A DNA stretch of 64,000 nt from Pyxidicoccus parkwaysis (lineage in GTDB: Bacteria > Myxococcota > Myxococcia > Myxococcales > Myxococcaceae), in the NCBI RefSeq assembly GCF_017301735.1, contig NZ_CP071090.1:2594001-2658000 (forward strand). Reading direction: 5' to 3'. Each line of letters begins with the position of its first letter. Positions within the stretch are counted from its first letter, which is position 1. Below, in pieces: positions 46,032 to 55,600 of this stretch. The translations under genes were made by a program, and so were the position numbers. The notes below the pieces were generated by a model that was not told the DNA's origin, ran no database searches, and saw only the letters and a program-made list of their open reading frames with translations.

Positions 46032-48629
46032 CTACGGGAACTCGAAAGTCACCGCTGGCCTCCCCGGGAGCCGTTCATCAAGGTACTCAGACAGCACCTG
46101 GCGCAGGCGCAGCGAGTCGTCCTCGACGAGTTGCTTCAGCTCGGCCAGGGCCTTCAGGCCCTCGAGCACCAGGTCTCCGGCAACGCCGAAGTCGATGAAG
46201 CAGGCCAGCTCGTCGGCCCCCGCCTCCACCAGCCGGTCCACCATGGACAGACAGGACGTCGGCGTGCCGATGAGCGCGCTCATCCGGTAGTGCTGCTCGA
46301 AGGCGAAGGTGGCCAGGGAGTCGAGCCACTTCGGGTCATCGATGTCCACCTGGAGATTCAGGCTGTGGACGCGCGCCTGTTGCAACCGCAGGTGCGTGCG
46401 CAGGTAGTGCGTGAGCGGCCCGCGCACCTGGTCGAGCACTTCGTCAGGCTCCCTCCCCACGAAGGTATGCAACATCACCGACACCGTGCCCGCCGCCGGA
46501 TCGTGCCCCGCACGCGCCCGGGCCGCCCGGTAGAGGGCAATCTTCTCCCGCACCTCTTCCACCGGCTGCGAGGCCAGCGAGGTGAGGACGTTGACGCCCA
46601 GCTCTCCCGCCTTCTCGAAGAGCTCGGGGTTGCCGGGACAGGTGAGCCACACCGGCAGCTCGGGCTGCACCGGCCGGGGAAAGGTGCGCAATCGCACTTC
46701 GTTGCCGGCGCCATCCCGGGTGGAGACGGCTCCTCCACGCCACAGCTCGCGCACCTGCTCGAGTGACTGGAACAGCACCTCGCGCTTGTGCTCGAAGTTG
46801 TCCGGCGCCAGGGCGAAGTCGTTGGGCATCCAGCCGGACGTCACCGACAGGCCCACCCGGCCCCCGGAGAGGTTGTCGATGACGGACCACTCCTCCGCCA
46901 CCCGGAAGGGCGTGTGCAGGGGCAGCACCACGCTGCCAGAGCGCAGGCCGATGCGCTCAGTGACGGTCGACAGCGCGGCACTCAGCACCGAAGGGTTCGG
47001 ATAGAGACCGCCGTGCTCGTCGAAGTGGCGCTCGGGCGTCCAGATGGCCGTGAAGCCGTTGCGGTCCGCGAGCTTCGCTGCCTCCAGATAAAGGCGGTAC
47101 TTGTCACGCGCGCCGGCATCCTCGTTGGCGAAGAAGAACAAGCCGAAGCCGGGCTTCTTCCGGGCTCCGGCCGACTGGCTCGCCGGCACCACCCGAGCCA
47201 CCAGCGCGCCAGAACCGGGAACCTCCGGGGCCACTCTCACGGACACCTGGGCCACCGCCGGGTGCCGGGCGAGGACGGCTTCGACCTCCGCCGCTCCGAA
47301 GCGGGCACCCACTGTGACGGTGCTCGCTCCCGTGCTGGCCCGAGCCTCCGCGCTTCCCGTCGCGCTCGCGGGAGGCGTGAGCGCGGAGGGCTCCTGTTCC
47401 GCTCGCAGTGCCAGCTCCTCCAGGAGCGCGCCGAGGTGCTCCGCGGCCCGGGCCACCGCCGTGGCGTCGAGCTGCCCGGAGTCGTAGAGGAACCGCAGTT
47501 CCAGCCGGGGGCCCTGCGCGGCCCGCACGACGAGCGGCGCGGGGAGGACCGCCGTGGCATGGGTGATGGCGTGGAAGCCCAGGCTCCGGGCCAGTGGCCC
47601 CAGGGTCTCGTCCTCGGGCTCGGCGGTGACGATGCTCTCGAAGAGCGGCGTGTCCTCCGGCACCTCCAGCCAGCTCCGGAGCTGGGAGGGCGCGGCATGG
47701 TCCGAGGCGCGTGCCTCGGCGTGCTCGGCCTGGACACCTCGGAGCCAGCGCAGCAGCGTGCCTCGCGAGGGCACCTGGAGGCGTCGCGGCACGAGGGGCG
47801 AGAGGCGGCCCACCAGCGTGCCGCCACCGGACAGCGCGGAGGGGAGGGTGGTGGCGAAGGTACCGAAGAGCTGCTCCTCCCCCTGGCCCTCCTGGTGGAG
47901 GAGCACCGCCCATGCGGCCTCGAGCAGCGTCGCGAGCTCCAGTGTGTGTTGTCGCAGGAAGGCCTGGACGCGAGCCGTGGCCGCGGGGGACAGGAAGAAG
48001 CGTTGCAGCGCGCTCTCTCCCTCGGGAGCGCCGTCCCGAGGCCCCACGCGCCATCCGGCGGGAAGCCGCGAGCGGGGGGCGCCTCGGAGCAGCTCTCGCA
48101 TCCGCCGTTCCGCCTCGCGTGCATCCTGTTGCTCGAGCCACGCCATGAAGTCCCGGTGCGGACGGCTCTTCCCGAGCCCTGCTTCGCTCCCGTCACGCGC
48201 GGCCCTGTAGAGCAGGAACAGCTCCCGGAGGCAGACCCGCGCCGAGGCCTCGTCGAGGACGAGCGGGTGGTACGCGAGAAGGACTGTTCCCGACTCCGGT
48301 GAGTCCCGCACCACCGTGGCGCGCAGCAGGGGGGCGTTCGAGGGATTCAGGCTGGATGCCGCGGGGTGCTCCGTCCGTTGCTCCAGTCGCGGCTCTGCCT
48401 TCTCGCGCACCACCTGCACGGGCTCGTTCATGCCCTGGGCGAAGAAGGCGGTGCGCAGGGCGTCGTGGCGGGCGATGAGCTGGCGCAGGGCGGACTCGAG
48501 GGCCGCTTCGTCCAGCCCCTGGCGGAAGCTCCACCGCACGTGGGCGGGCCGTGCCTCCGGAGCCGAGGGGCGCGCGAGGAGCTCCCTCTGCGCGGGCGAG
48601 AGCCTGTACACATCCTGGACGTTCTTCAT
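46032..48629 (-). CDS. Fusion of a dead condensation domain, adenylation-domain tail and MupA-type luciferase-like monooxygenase
   Basis: An 865-residue protein, the last gene of the operon. Residues about 8-425 are a condensation fold, but the active site reads YHPLVLDEAS near residue 121 in place of HHxxxDG; the catalytic second His is Pro. Residues about 430-470 (GARFGAAEVEAVLARHPAV) are only the small C-terminal subdomain of an adenylation domain. Residues about 495-840 are a flavin-dependent luciferase-like monooxygenase of the MupA/Atu3671 group (TSGWMPNDFALAPDNFEHKREV). No A core or PCP remains. It should oxidise a carrier-bound intermediate, with the dead C domain as docking platform. 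The N-terminus MKNVQDVYRLSP matches that of the preceding NRPS. Confidence 0.88.
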   Translation of the reverse strand: MKNVQDVYRLSPAQRELLARPSAPEARPAHVRWSFRQGLDEAALESALRQLIARHDALRTAFFAQGMNEPVQVVREKAEPRLEQRTEHPAASSLNPSNAPLLRATVVRDSPESGTVLLAYHPLVLDEASARVCLRELFLLYRAARDGSEAGLGKSRPHRDFMAWLEQQDAREAERRMRELLRGAPRSRLPAGWRVGPRDGAPEGESALQRFFLSPAATARVQAFLRQHTLELATLLEAAWAVLLHQEGQGEEQLFGTFATTLPSALSGGGTLVGRLSPLVPRRLQVPSRGTLLRWLRGVQAEHAEARASDHAAPSQLRSWLEVPEDTPLFESIVTAEPEDETLGPLARSLGFHAITHATAVLPAPLVVRAAQGPRLELRFLYDSGQLDATAVARAAEHLGALLEELALRAEQEPSALTPPASATGSAEARASTGASTVTVGARFGAAEVEAVLARHPAVAQVSVRVAPEVPGSGALVARVVPASQSAGARKKPGFGLFFFANEDAGARDKYRLYLEAAKLADRNGFTAIWTPERHFDEHGGLYPNPSVLSAALSTVTERIGLRSGSVVLPLHTPFRVAEEWSVIDNLSGGRVGLSVTSGWMPNDFALAPDNFEHKREVLFQSLEQVRELWRGGAVSTRDGAGNEVRLRTFPRPVQPELPVWLTCPGNPELFEKAGELGVNVLTSLASQPVEEVREKIALYRAARARAGHDPAAGTVSVMLHTFVGREPDEVLDQVRGPLTHYLRTHLRLQQARVHSLNLQVDIDDPKWLDSLATFAFEQHYRMSALIGTPTSCLSMVDRLVEAGADELACFIDFGVAGDLVLEGLKALAELKQLVEDDSLRLRQVLSEYLDERLPGRPAVTFEFP

Positions 48630-48636
48630 GGTCTCC

Positions 48637-51600
48637 TCAGCGCGCGGAGGTTCCGCCTTCGAGGCAGGAGCGAAGCGGGTCGGCGAGCCGCGCGACGTGG
48701 GGCTCGGCCATCACGGAGTAGTGGTCGCCCGGCAGGTCGATGAGCCTCGGCGGGTGCTGAGTCACGGCATCCCATCCTCCCAGCGGTCCCGAGGCGGCCT
48801 GGAGCGCGCCTGCCTCCGGACGGAAGAGGAGGATTCGCGCGGGGTGGCCCCGGCCGGGTACGTATTCCTGGAAGGCGCGGGCGTGTGCGCGGTAGACGCC
48901 GAAGCGGGCGCGCAGCATCTCCGGGCCCACGCCAGGAGGCAGGGCCCCCACGCTCCGGGCCCGCTCTCCCAGCAGGGAGAGCCGGGCCTCGTCCGACAGC
49001 GGCGCGAGCTCCTCGGCCGAGAGCGAGAAGTCATGTCCGGCGATGCGCCCCAGCTCCGTCGCGAAGCCCAACAGCAGCGTCGTGTCGTCGAGCCGCGCGC
49101 TGGCGCCTCCCGGTTGGAGGGTGGGCACCCAGCTGTCGATGAGCGCGACGGTCTCCACCGCCTGCCCGCGCCGCAGCAGCTCCCGCGCCATCTCGAAGAC
49201 GACGAGGCCTCCCATGGACCAGCCCGCGAGGAAGTAGGGGCCCTCGGGTTGGACCTTCCGCAGGACTTCGAGGTACGCCGCCGCCATGGCCTCGAGGCTC
49301 GTGAAGGGCTCGCGCTGGCCATCGAGCCCCGGGGCCTCGAGCCCGTAGAGCGGCTGCTCCGGCCCCAGGTGACGCGCGAGCTGCACGTAGCAGAGCGCGC
49401 TGCCTCCAATGGGGTGCACGCAGAAGAGCGGCCGGCGCTTGCCCCGGGTCTGGATGGGAACCAGGGGCGTCCACTCGGTGGTGGCGGGCTCCTGACGCAG
49501 CAGCTCGGCGAGCCGCTCGATGGTGGGGTGCGTGAAGAGCACCGACAGGGGCAGCGTGCGGCCCAGCCGCTTGGAGATCTGCGACAGCAGGCTCATCGCG
49601 AGCAGCGAGTGCCCGCCCAGCGCGAAGAAGCTCTGGTCGATGCCCACCGGCCGCACATTCAGCAATCCCTCCCACAGCTCGACGAGCCGCAGCTCCACGG
49701 CGTCGCGAGGTGCCGCCAGCGCCGCCTGGGGGACGCGGGCGTTCGTGGGAGCGGGCAGGGCCTTGCGGTCCACCTTGCCGTTGGGCGACAGGGGCATTGC
49801 GTCCAGCACCACCACGGCCGAGGGCACCATGTGCGCGGGCAGCCGCTCCGAGAGGAAGCCTCGCAGTGCCTCCGCCTCCGGGGCCGCGCCCGCGCTCGGG
49901 ACGGCGTAGGCCACCAGTCGCCTGTCACCCGGCACGTCCTCGCGTGCCACCACCACCGCCTCCTTCACGGCGGAGTGCTCCAGGAGCCTGGCTTCAATTT
50001 CCCCCGTCTCGATGCGGAAGCCGCGGATCTTCACCTGATGGTCGGCGCGGCCGAGGAACTCGATGCGGCCGTCGGGCAGATACCGGGCGATGTCTCCCGT
50101 CCGGTACATGCGCGCTCCCGGCTCCCAGACGAAGGCGAAGGGGTTGGGGAGGAAGCGCTCCGCGGTGAGCTCCGGCCGGTGCAGGTAGCCCACCGCGAGC
50201 CCGTCACCGCCGATGTAGAGCTCTCCGGGCACGCCCACGGGCACGGGCTGGAGCTCCCCGTCCAGCAGGTACACCTGGGTGTTGGCGATGGGCCGGCCGA
50301 TGGAGACCGTGCGCTCCACCTGGGCCGGCTCCTTCAACACGTAGCAGGTGGTGAAGGTGGCGCTCTCCGTCGGGCCGTAGCCGTTGATGACGTGGCCCCC
50401 TCGCGCAAGCCGCTCCTTCACCCGTCCCGGAGGCAGCACGTCGCCCCCGGCGAGCACCTGGTGCACGGAGTCCAGCGCCTCGGGGTGGTACGCCACCATC
50501 TGGTCGAAGAGGGGTGTCGTCAGCCAGAGCGTCGTCACCCCGTGGCGCTCGAGCACCCGTCCCAGCTCTTCGAGCGAGTGCATGTGCGGAGGGCACACCG
50601 CCAGCTTCGCCCCGTGGAGCAGGCTCCCGAACAACTCGAAGGCCGAGGTGTCGAAGGAGATGGGTGACAGCAGCAGGAAGGTCTTCCCCGGCCCCGTCTC
50701 GAAGTAGCCGGTGTCCATCGCCATCCGCATCACGCCGCGGTGGGGCACGCACACGCCCTTGGGCCGTCCCGTCGAGCCCGAGGTGTACATGACATACGCG
50801 AGGTCCATGGGGCTGGTGCCCGCGGAGGGCGGCGGCTCCTCGCGCAGCGCGGCGAGCCGCTCACGGTCCTCGTCCATGAGCACCCGCTGCTCGCCAGCGG
50901 CCGGCAGCACGTCCGCCAGCGAGCGCTGGGTGACGAGCACCGAGACGCGGGCCTGGTCCAGCATGAAGGCCAGACGATCTCGCGGGTAGGCCGGGTCCAG
51001 AGGGAGGTAGGCGCCCCCCGCCTTGAGGATGCCGAGCACGCCGACCACCGTCTCCGGCGAGCGCTCCAGGCACAGTCCCACGATGGAGCCACGCCCCACT
51101 CCGAGCGAGCGCAGGTGCCAGGCGAGCTGGTTGGCGCGCCTGTCCAGCTCCGCGTACGTCAACCGCGCGCCCTCGGCCTCCACGGCCACGGCGTCCGGCG
51201 TCCGGGCCACCTGCGCCTCGAAGACCTCGTGGAGGCAGGCGTCCCGGGGGAAGGACTTCGTGGTGGCGTTCCAGTCCACCAGGAGCTGGCGTCGCTCCTC
51301 CTCGGTGACGAGCGGCAGCTCGCGCAACCGCCGCTCCGGGTTGGCGGCCAGGCCCTCCAGGAGGACGCGCACGTGCCCGAGCATCCGGTCGATGATGGCG
51401 GTGTCGAAGCGGTCCGTGTCGTAGACGAGCTGGAGCTTCAACGTCTCGCCCAGGTCCGCCACGAAGGTGAGGGGATGGCCCGTCCGCGGGTCCGCGTAGT
51501 CGATGTCCTCCAGGGACACCTTCCCCCCGGCGATGGGCCCGAGCCTCGGCTTCGCGGCGTTGTGGAAGGCGACGACGCTGTGGAACAGCGGCTGCCCGCG

Positions 51601-52632
51601 AGGCACCTGACTCGAGCCCTGCACGTCCACCAGTGAGAGCTGGTCATGCCGCCGCGCGGCGAGCTGATCCGCCTGGAGCTGCTTCAGCCATGGCAGCAGC
51701 GGAGCCTCCGGGGGCACCTCCGTGCGGTGTACCAGCGTGTTGATGAGGAGCCCCAACATCATCTCGGAGCCGGGGAGCGCGGCGGAGCGGCTGGACGTCA
51801 CATTGCCAAAGGCCACGTCGCGCTCGCCGCTGTAACGGCCGAGCAGCAACGCCCAGGCCCCCTGCACGAGCGTCCCCGGCGTGAGCTGATGCTTCCGGGC
51901 GAGCGCCATGAGCTGCTCCGTCGTGGTGGCGGGCACGGTGAGCCAGCGGGAGGCGTACGTCGCATCCGCCTGGGGCGGCAGCTCGGTGCCACGGTCCACC
52001 CACAGCGGCGTGGGCGCGGCGAAACCGTGGAGCGCCTGCTTCCAGTAGCGCTCCGCCTCGGCGCGGTCTCTCCGCGACAGCCAGGCGATGAAGTCCCGGT
52101 AGGGCCGGGTCGGCTCCAGCTCCGGCTCGCGTCCCTGCGAGAGTGCGTCGTAGTGGAGGGCGACTTCCCTCAGGCACAGGGGCAGTGACCAGCCATCGAG
52201 CAGCAGGTGGTGGTAGCTCCACAGGCACCGGTACAGCTCCGGTCCGAGCCGCACGAGGGTGAGGCGCATGAGGGGCGCCGCCGAGAGGGTGAAGCCTCGC
52301 CGCCGGTCGGCCTCGAGCACAGCCTTCCAGCGCGCCTCCTGCTCGTGCTCCGTCAGCCCCTGGAGGTCGTGCTGCTCCCAGGGCACCTCGACCTTGTTGC
52401 GCACGGCCTGGACGGGTTCGGCGAGGCCCTCCCAGAAGAAGGCCGTGCGCAGGACGGCATTGCGCTCCACCACCCGCTGGAAGGCCCGCTGCAACAGCGG
52501 CAGCTCGAGCGGGCCGCGCCATCGCCAGTACACCTGCTCCACGTACGTGCCTCCCCGGGGAGAGAAGAGGCTGTGGAACAGCATGCCCTGCTGCATCGGC
52601 GAGAGCTTGTAGACATCATCGACGTTCTTCAT
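48637..52632 (-). CDS. NRPS module C-A-PCP-TE, Val-like specificity, chain release
   Basis: A 1331-residue terminal NRPS. The condensation domain has intact HHLLLDG near residue 142. The adenylation domain has YTSGSTGRPKG near 619 and NGKVDRKAL near 951. By hand I read the specificity residues as DTFWLGGTFK, closest to the valine code DAFWIGGTFK. The PCP serine is in LGGHSLLA near 1008. The thioesterase has GWSMGG near 1137 and a late catalytic His (GDHYSVMAEP). It should add the last residue, probably a branched aliphatic amino acid, and release the product by hydrolysis or cyclisation. It starts 25 nt after the PKS stop and ends 7 nt before the monooxygenase gene. Confidence 0.95.
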   Translation of the reverse strand: MKNVDDVYKLSPMQQGMLFHSLFSPRGGTYVEQVYWRWRGPLELPLLQRAFQRVVERNAVLRTAFFWEGLAEPVQAVRNKVEVPWEQHDLQGLTEHEQEARWKAVLEADRRRGFTLSAAPLMRLTLVRLGPELYRCLWSYHHLLLDGWSLPLCLREVALHYDALSQGREPELEPTRPYRDFIAWLSRRDRAEAERYWKQALHGFAAPTPLWVDRGTELPPQADATYASRWLTVPATTTEQLMALARKHQLTPGTLVQGAWALLLGRYSGERDVAFGNVTSSRSAALPGSEMMLGLLINTLVHRTEVPPEAPLLPWLKQLQADQLAARRHDQLSLVDVQGSSQVPRGQPLFHSVVAFHNAAKPRLGPIAGGKVSLEDIDYADPRTGHPLTFVADLGETLKLQLVYDTDRFDTAIIDRMLGHVRVLLEGLAANPERRLRELPLVTEEERRQLLVDWNATTKSFPRDACLHEVFEAQVARTPDAVAVEAEGARLTYAELDRRANQLAWHLRSLGVGRGSIVGLCLERSPETVVGVLGILKAGGAYLPLDPAYPRDRLAFMLDQARVSVLVTQRSLADVLPAAGEQRVLMDEDRERLAALREEPPPSAGTSPMDLAYVMYTSGSTGRPKGVCVPHRGVMRMAMDTGYFETGPGKTFLLLSPISFDTSAFELFGSLLHGAKLAVCPPHMHSLEELGRVLERHGVTTLWLTTPLFDQMVAYHPEALDSVHQVLAGGDVLPPGRVKERLARGGHVINGYGPTESATFTTCYVLKEPAQVERTVSIGRPIANTQVYLLDGELQPVPVGVPGELYIGGDGLAVGYLHRPELTAERFLPNPFAFVWEPGARMYRTGDIARYLPDGRIEFLGRADHQVKIRGFRIETGEIEARLLEHSAVKEAVVVAREDVPGDRRLVAYAVPSAGAAPEAEALRGFLSERLPAHMVPSAVVVLDAMPLSPNGKVDRKALPAPTNARVPQAALAAPRDAVELRLVELWEGLLNVRPVGIDQSFFALGGHSLLAMSLLSQISKRLGRTLPLSVLFTHPTIERLAELLRQEPATTEWTPLVPIQTRGKRRPLFCVHPIGGSALCYVQLARHLGPEQPLYGLEAPGLDGQREPFTSLEAMAAAYLEVLRKVQPEGPYFLAGWSMGGLVVFEMARELLRRGQAVETVALIDSWVPTLQPGGASARLDDTTLLLGFATELGRIAGHDFSLSAEELAPLSDEARLSLLGERARSVGALPPGVGPEMLRARFGVYRAHARAFQEYVPGRGHPARILLFRPEAGALQAASGPLGGWDAVTQHPPRLIDLPGDHYSVMAEPHVARLADPLRSCLEGGTSAR

Positions 52633-52657
52633 CGCGTCCTCGGGGATGCCTGCGGGG

Positions 52658-55600
52658 TCATTCGTCGGATTGGTCGGCCTGCTCGAGCAGGAGCGCGAGC
52701 GTGTCCATCTGCGCTTCGTCCAGTCCGGCGAGGGGGAAGTCCAACGGGGTGAGGGCGGCGCGGGTATCCGGGTCCTCGGCGCACAGCGCGCGCAGCGCTC
52801 CGAGGACGTCCGCTACGAGCCGCTCCGCCACTGGCTCGCGGCAGGCGCCCGCGTCGTAGGTACAGCGCACGTGGAGCTGGTCACCGGACAGGAAGCCCTC
52901 GAGCTCCAGCAGGTTTCCGCCCGACAGGCTCCGGCCGGAGAGCCCTTCCGGGAGCGCCTGGTCCGCGCCGAGCAGCCGCAGCCCCACCTCTGCACGGGGA
53001 AGCTGGGACGTGCTGGAGGCCGCCCCCGCCGGGAGCTGGCGGACCTGCTCCTTGATGCTCTTGAGGAGCGCCACTTCGCCGGAGCCCTCGGGGACTTCGA
53101 GCCGCAACGGCCAGCTCACGTCGAAGCAGCCCACGGTGCGCGAGCAGTCGAGGCCCTCGAACGCGCCGCGTGCCTCCCGGGTGAAGTCGACGAGGTGCGC
53201 GCGCCCGCCCGTCCAGGCCGAGAGCGCCCGTGACAGCCCCATGAGCAGCGCCTCACCCAGGTCGGCGCGCCAGGCGCTCGTGAGCTTCTCCTGGAGGGCC
53301 CGCGTCTCCTCCGCCGAGAGCGACCCGATGTGCTCGCGCACGGAGCCCTTCGTGGCGTGCTCCAGGGGAAGACGCGTGAGGTCTCCCGAGAGCCAGTGCG
53401 TCTCGGTGCTCCGGGTCTCCGCCAGGCGCTCCGCCCACGTCTTGAACGGTGCCGTCTTCGGGCGCGGGCCCTCGCCGTCCTTTCGCCGCAGGGCCTCCTT
53501 CAGGTCTCCGGCCAGGAGGTTCCACGAGCCCCCGTCGATGACGAGGGCATGGCCCGCCAGCAGGAGGGAGTCTTCCCGTCCCGGGCCGTGGCGGAAGCGG
53601 GCCGCCGCCAGCAGCACTCCGTGGCTCGGGTCGAGCATCGCCAGGAGCCGCTCCTGCGCGGCGCGGCGCGAGGCCGGGTGCTCTCCCTGGGGGAGAGGCG
53701 CGAGGTCGACCTCCAGGAGCGGTACCTCGCCTCCCGGAGGCGTGCCCTCCTGCTTCCAGCCCGCGCTCTCACGGGTGAAGCGGTGGCGGAGCGCATCGTG
53801 TTGGGACAGCAGCTCGCCGAGCACCTTCGTCAGCCGGGAGTCCTCGAGGGCGCCGGGCAGGTCGAGCCACAGCGTCCGGCTCGTCCGTGCGAGCGCCTCC
53901 GGAGCGCCTTCCAGGAGACGGTGCTGCTCCGGCGTGAGCGGTACGGGGCCTACCACCGGGCCCTGATGGGTCAGCAATCCCTCGAGCACCCGCGCGAGCT
54001 GCGCGATGGTCGAGCTCTGGAAGAACTGCTCCGGGTTGAGCTGGAGTCCCAGCCGGCTCCCACGGGCCATGATTTGAATGGCCTGCACGGAGTCGCCACC
54101 GAGCTCGAAGAAGTCGTCGTGGACGCCGATGCCTTCGATGCCGAGCACCTCCTGCCACGAGCCGGCGAGCTTCCGCTCGAGCTCGTTGCGAGGTGCCACG
54201 TAGGCCGTCTTCAGCTCTGGACGGGGCTGCAGCCCGCCCTCGGTGCGCTGCCCTGCCGCCGCCTCCGCGATGCGCTCGCGTACGACTTCGTCGGTGTGCT
54301 GGAGCGTGGCCTTCAGGTCTCTCACCGAGACCACCACCTGCGGCATCACCCGGGCCGCCAGCAGCCGCTCGAGCGCGGCCACGCCCTCGTGGGGGAGGAT
54401 TTCCTCACGTTTGCTTCCGGGCTCCTCGGAGCGGCTCCCGGCCTCCGGCTCTGGAGCGGCCAGGGCGCGGAGCTCGGCGGCGGGGTCGTTCACCCGCTTC
54501 TGCGTCAGCCGCTCCACCTCGACGAGCACCCGGCCCTGCTCATCCGTCAACGCGACTTCGAAGGCGAGCGTCTCTCCATCCGAGGCCGCCTGCTCCAGGA
54601 AGCGCGCATGGGCGTGGATGCGCCGAGGCACGGGGCCGTGGAAGCACAGCCGCCCGTAGCCGAACGGCAGGTAATAGCCGTGCGCGGCGAGGAAGCTCTT
54701 CGCCATGCCGGACGTCCGGTCCATCAGCGGGGGATGGAAGAGCATGTGCTCGAAGTCGGCGGCGAACTCCGCCTGCATCTCCAGCGTGAGCAGCAGCTCG
54801 CCCTGCCCGACGTGGAGCTCGCGGACGCTGCGCCAGCGCGGCCCGAGGTCCTCCTCGTACTCGGCCTCGAACGAGGACGGAGTGTGTCCGCAGCGACGGC
54901 GGATGGCGTCGAGGTCGAGGAACCGGGACTCGCGGGAGGCGATGAACCGGGCACGGCCGGTGGCGTGCGCCGTGGCCTTTCCGGAGCCATCCCGGGGCTG
55001 GGTGCGCACGACCCAGCGGTAGCCGTCGCCTTCCTCCTCGAGGATGAGCCGCGCTTCACGCGTCTCCCCGTCCGGCACGCGCAGCGGGAAGAGGAAGAAG
55101 GTGTCGACCAGCTCGAGCGTCCGCCCCTGCGCGCGCCCGGCGAGCGCGGCCCGCACCAGCTCGAACCAGGCCACGCCAGGGACGGTGGGGACGCCGAGGA
55201 TGCGGTGCTCGTCCACGACCCAGCGGGAGCGCGGGTCTCCGATGTCGCTGGCGAAGACGAGGCGCTCCGGCGTGTCGACGAGGCAGCGGTGGAGGAGGGG
55301 ATGGTCGAGCTGCCGGACTGGCTCGTCCTCCCGGGCGCCCTTGCGCGCCGCCATGCCGACCTCGTCCCACGCGCCCCAGTTCACAGCCACCGCGTGGATG
55401 CCGGTGCGGGACTGCCAGGCGCGCAGGAAGGCGTCCAGGAAGGTGTTGGCCGCCGTGTAGTCCACCTGGCCGAGCCGGCCGACGACGGAGGACAGCGAGG
55501 AGCAGGCCACGAGGAAGTCGAGTGGCGTCCCCTCGAGCGCGGCCGCCAGCACCTGCGTCCCCTTCACCTTGGGAGCCAGGACGGTGGGGGCCGTCTCGGG

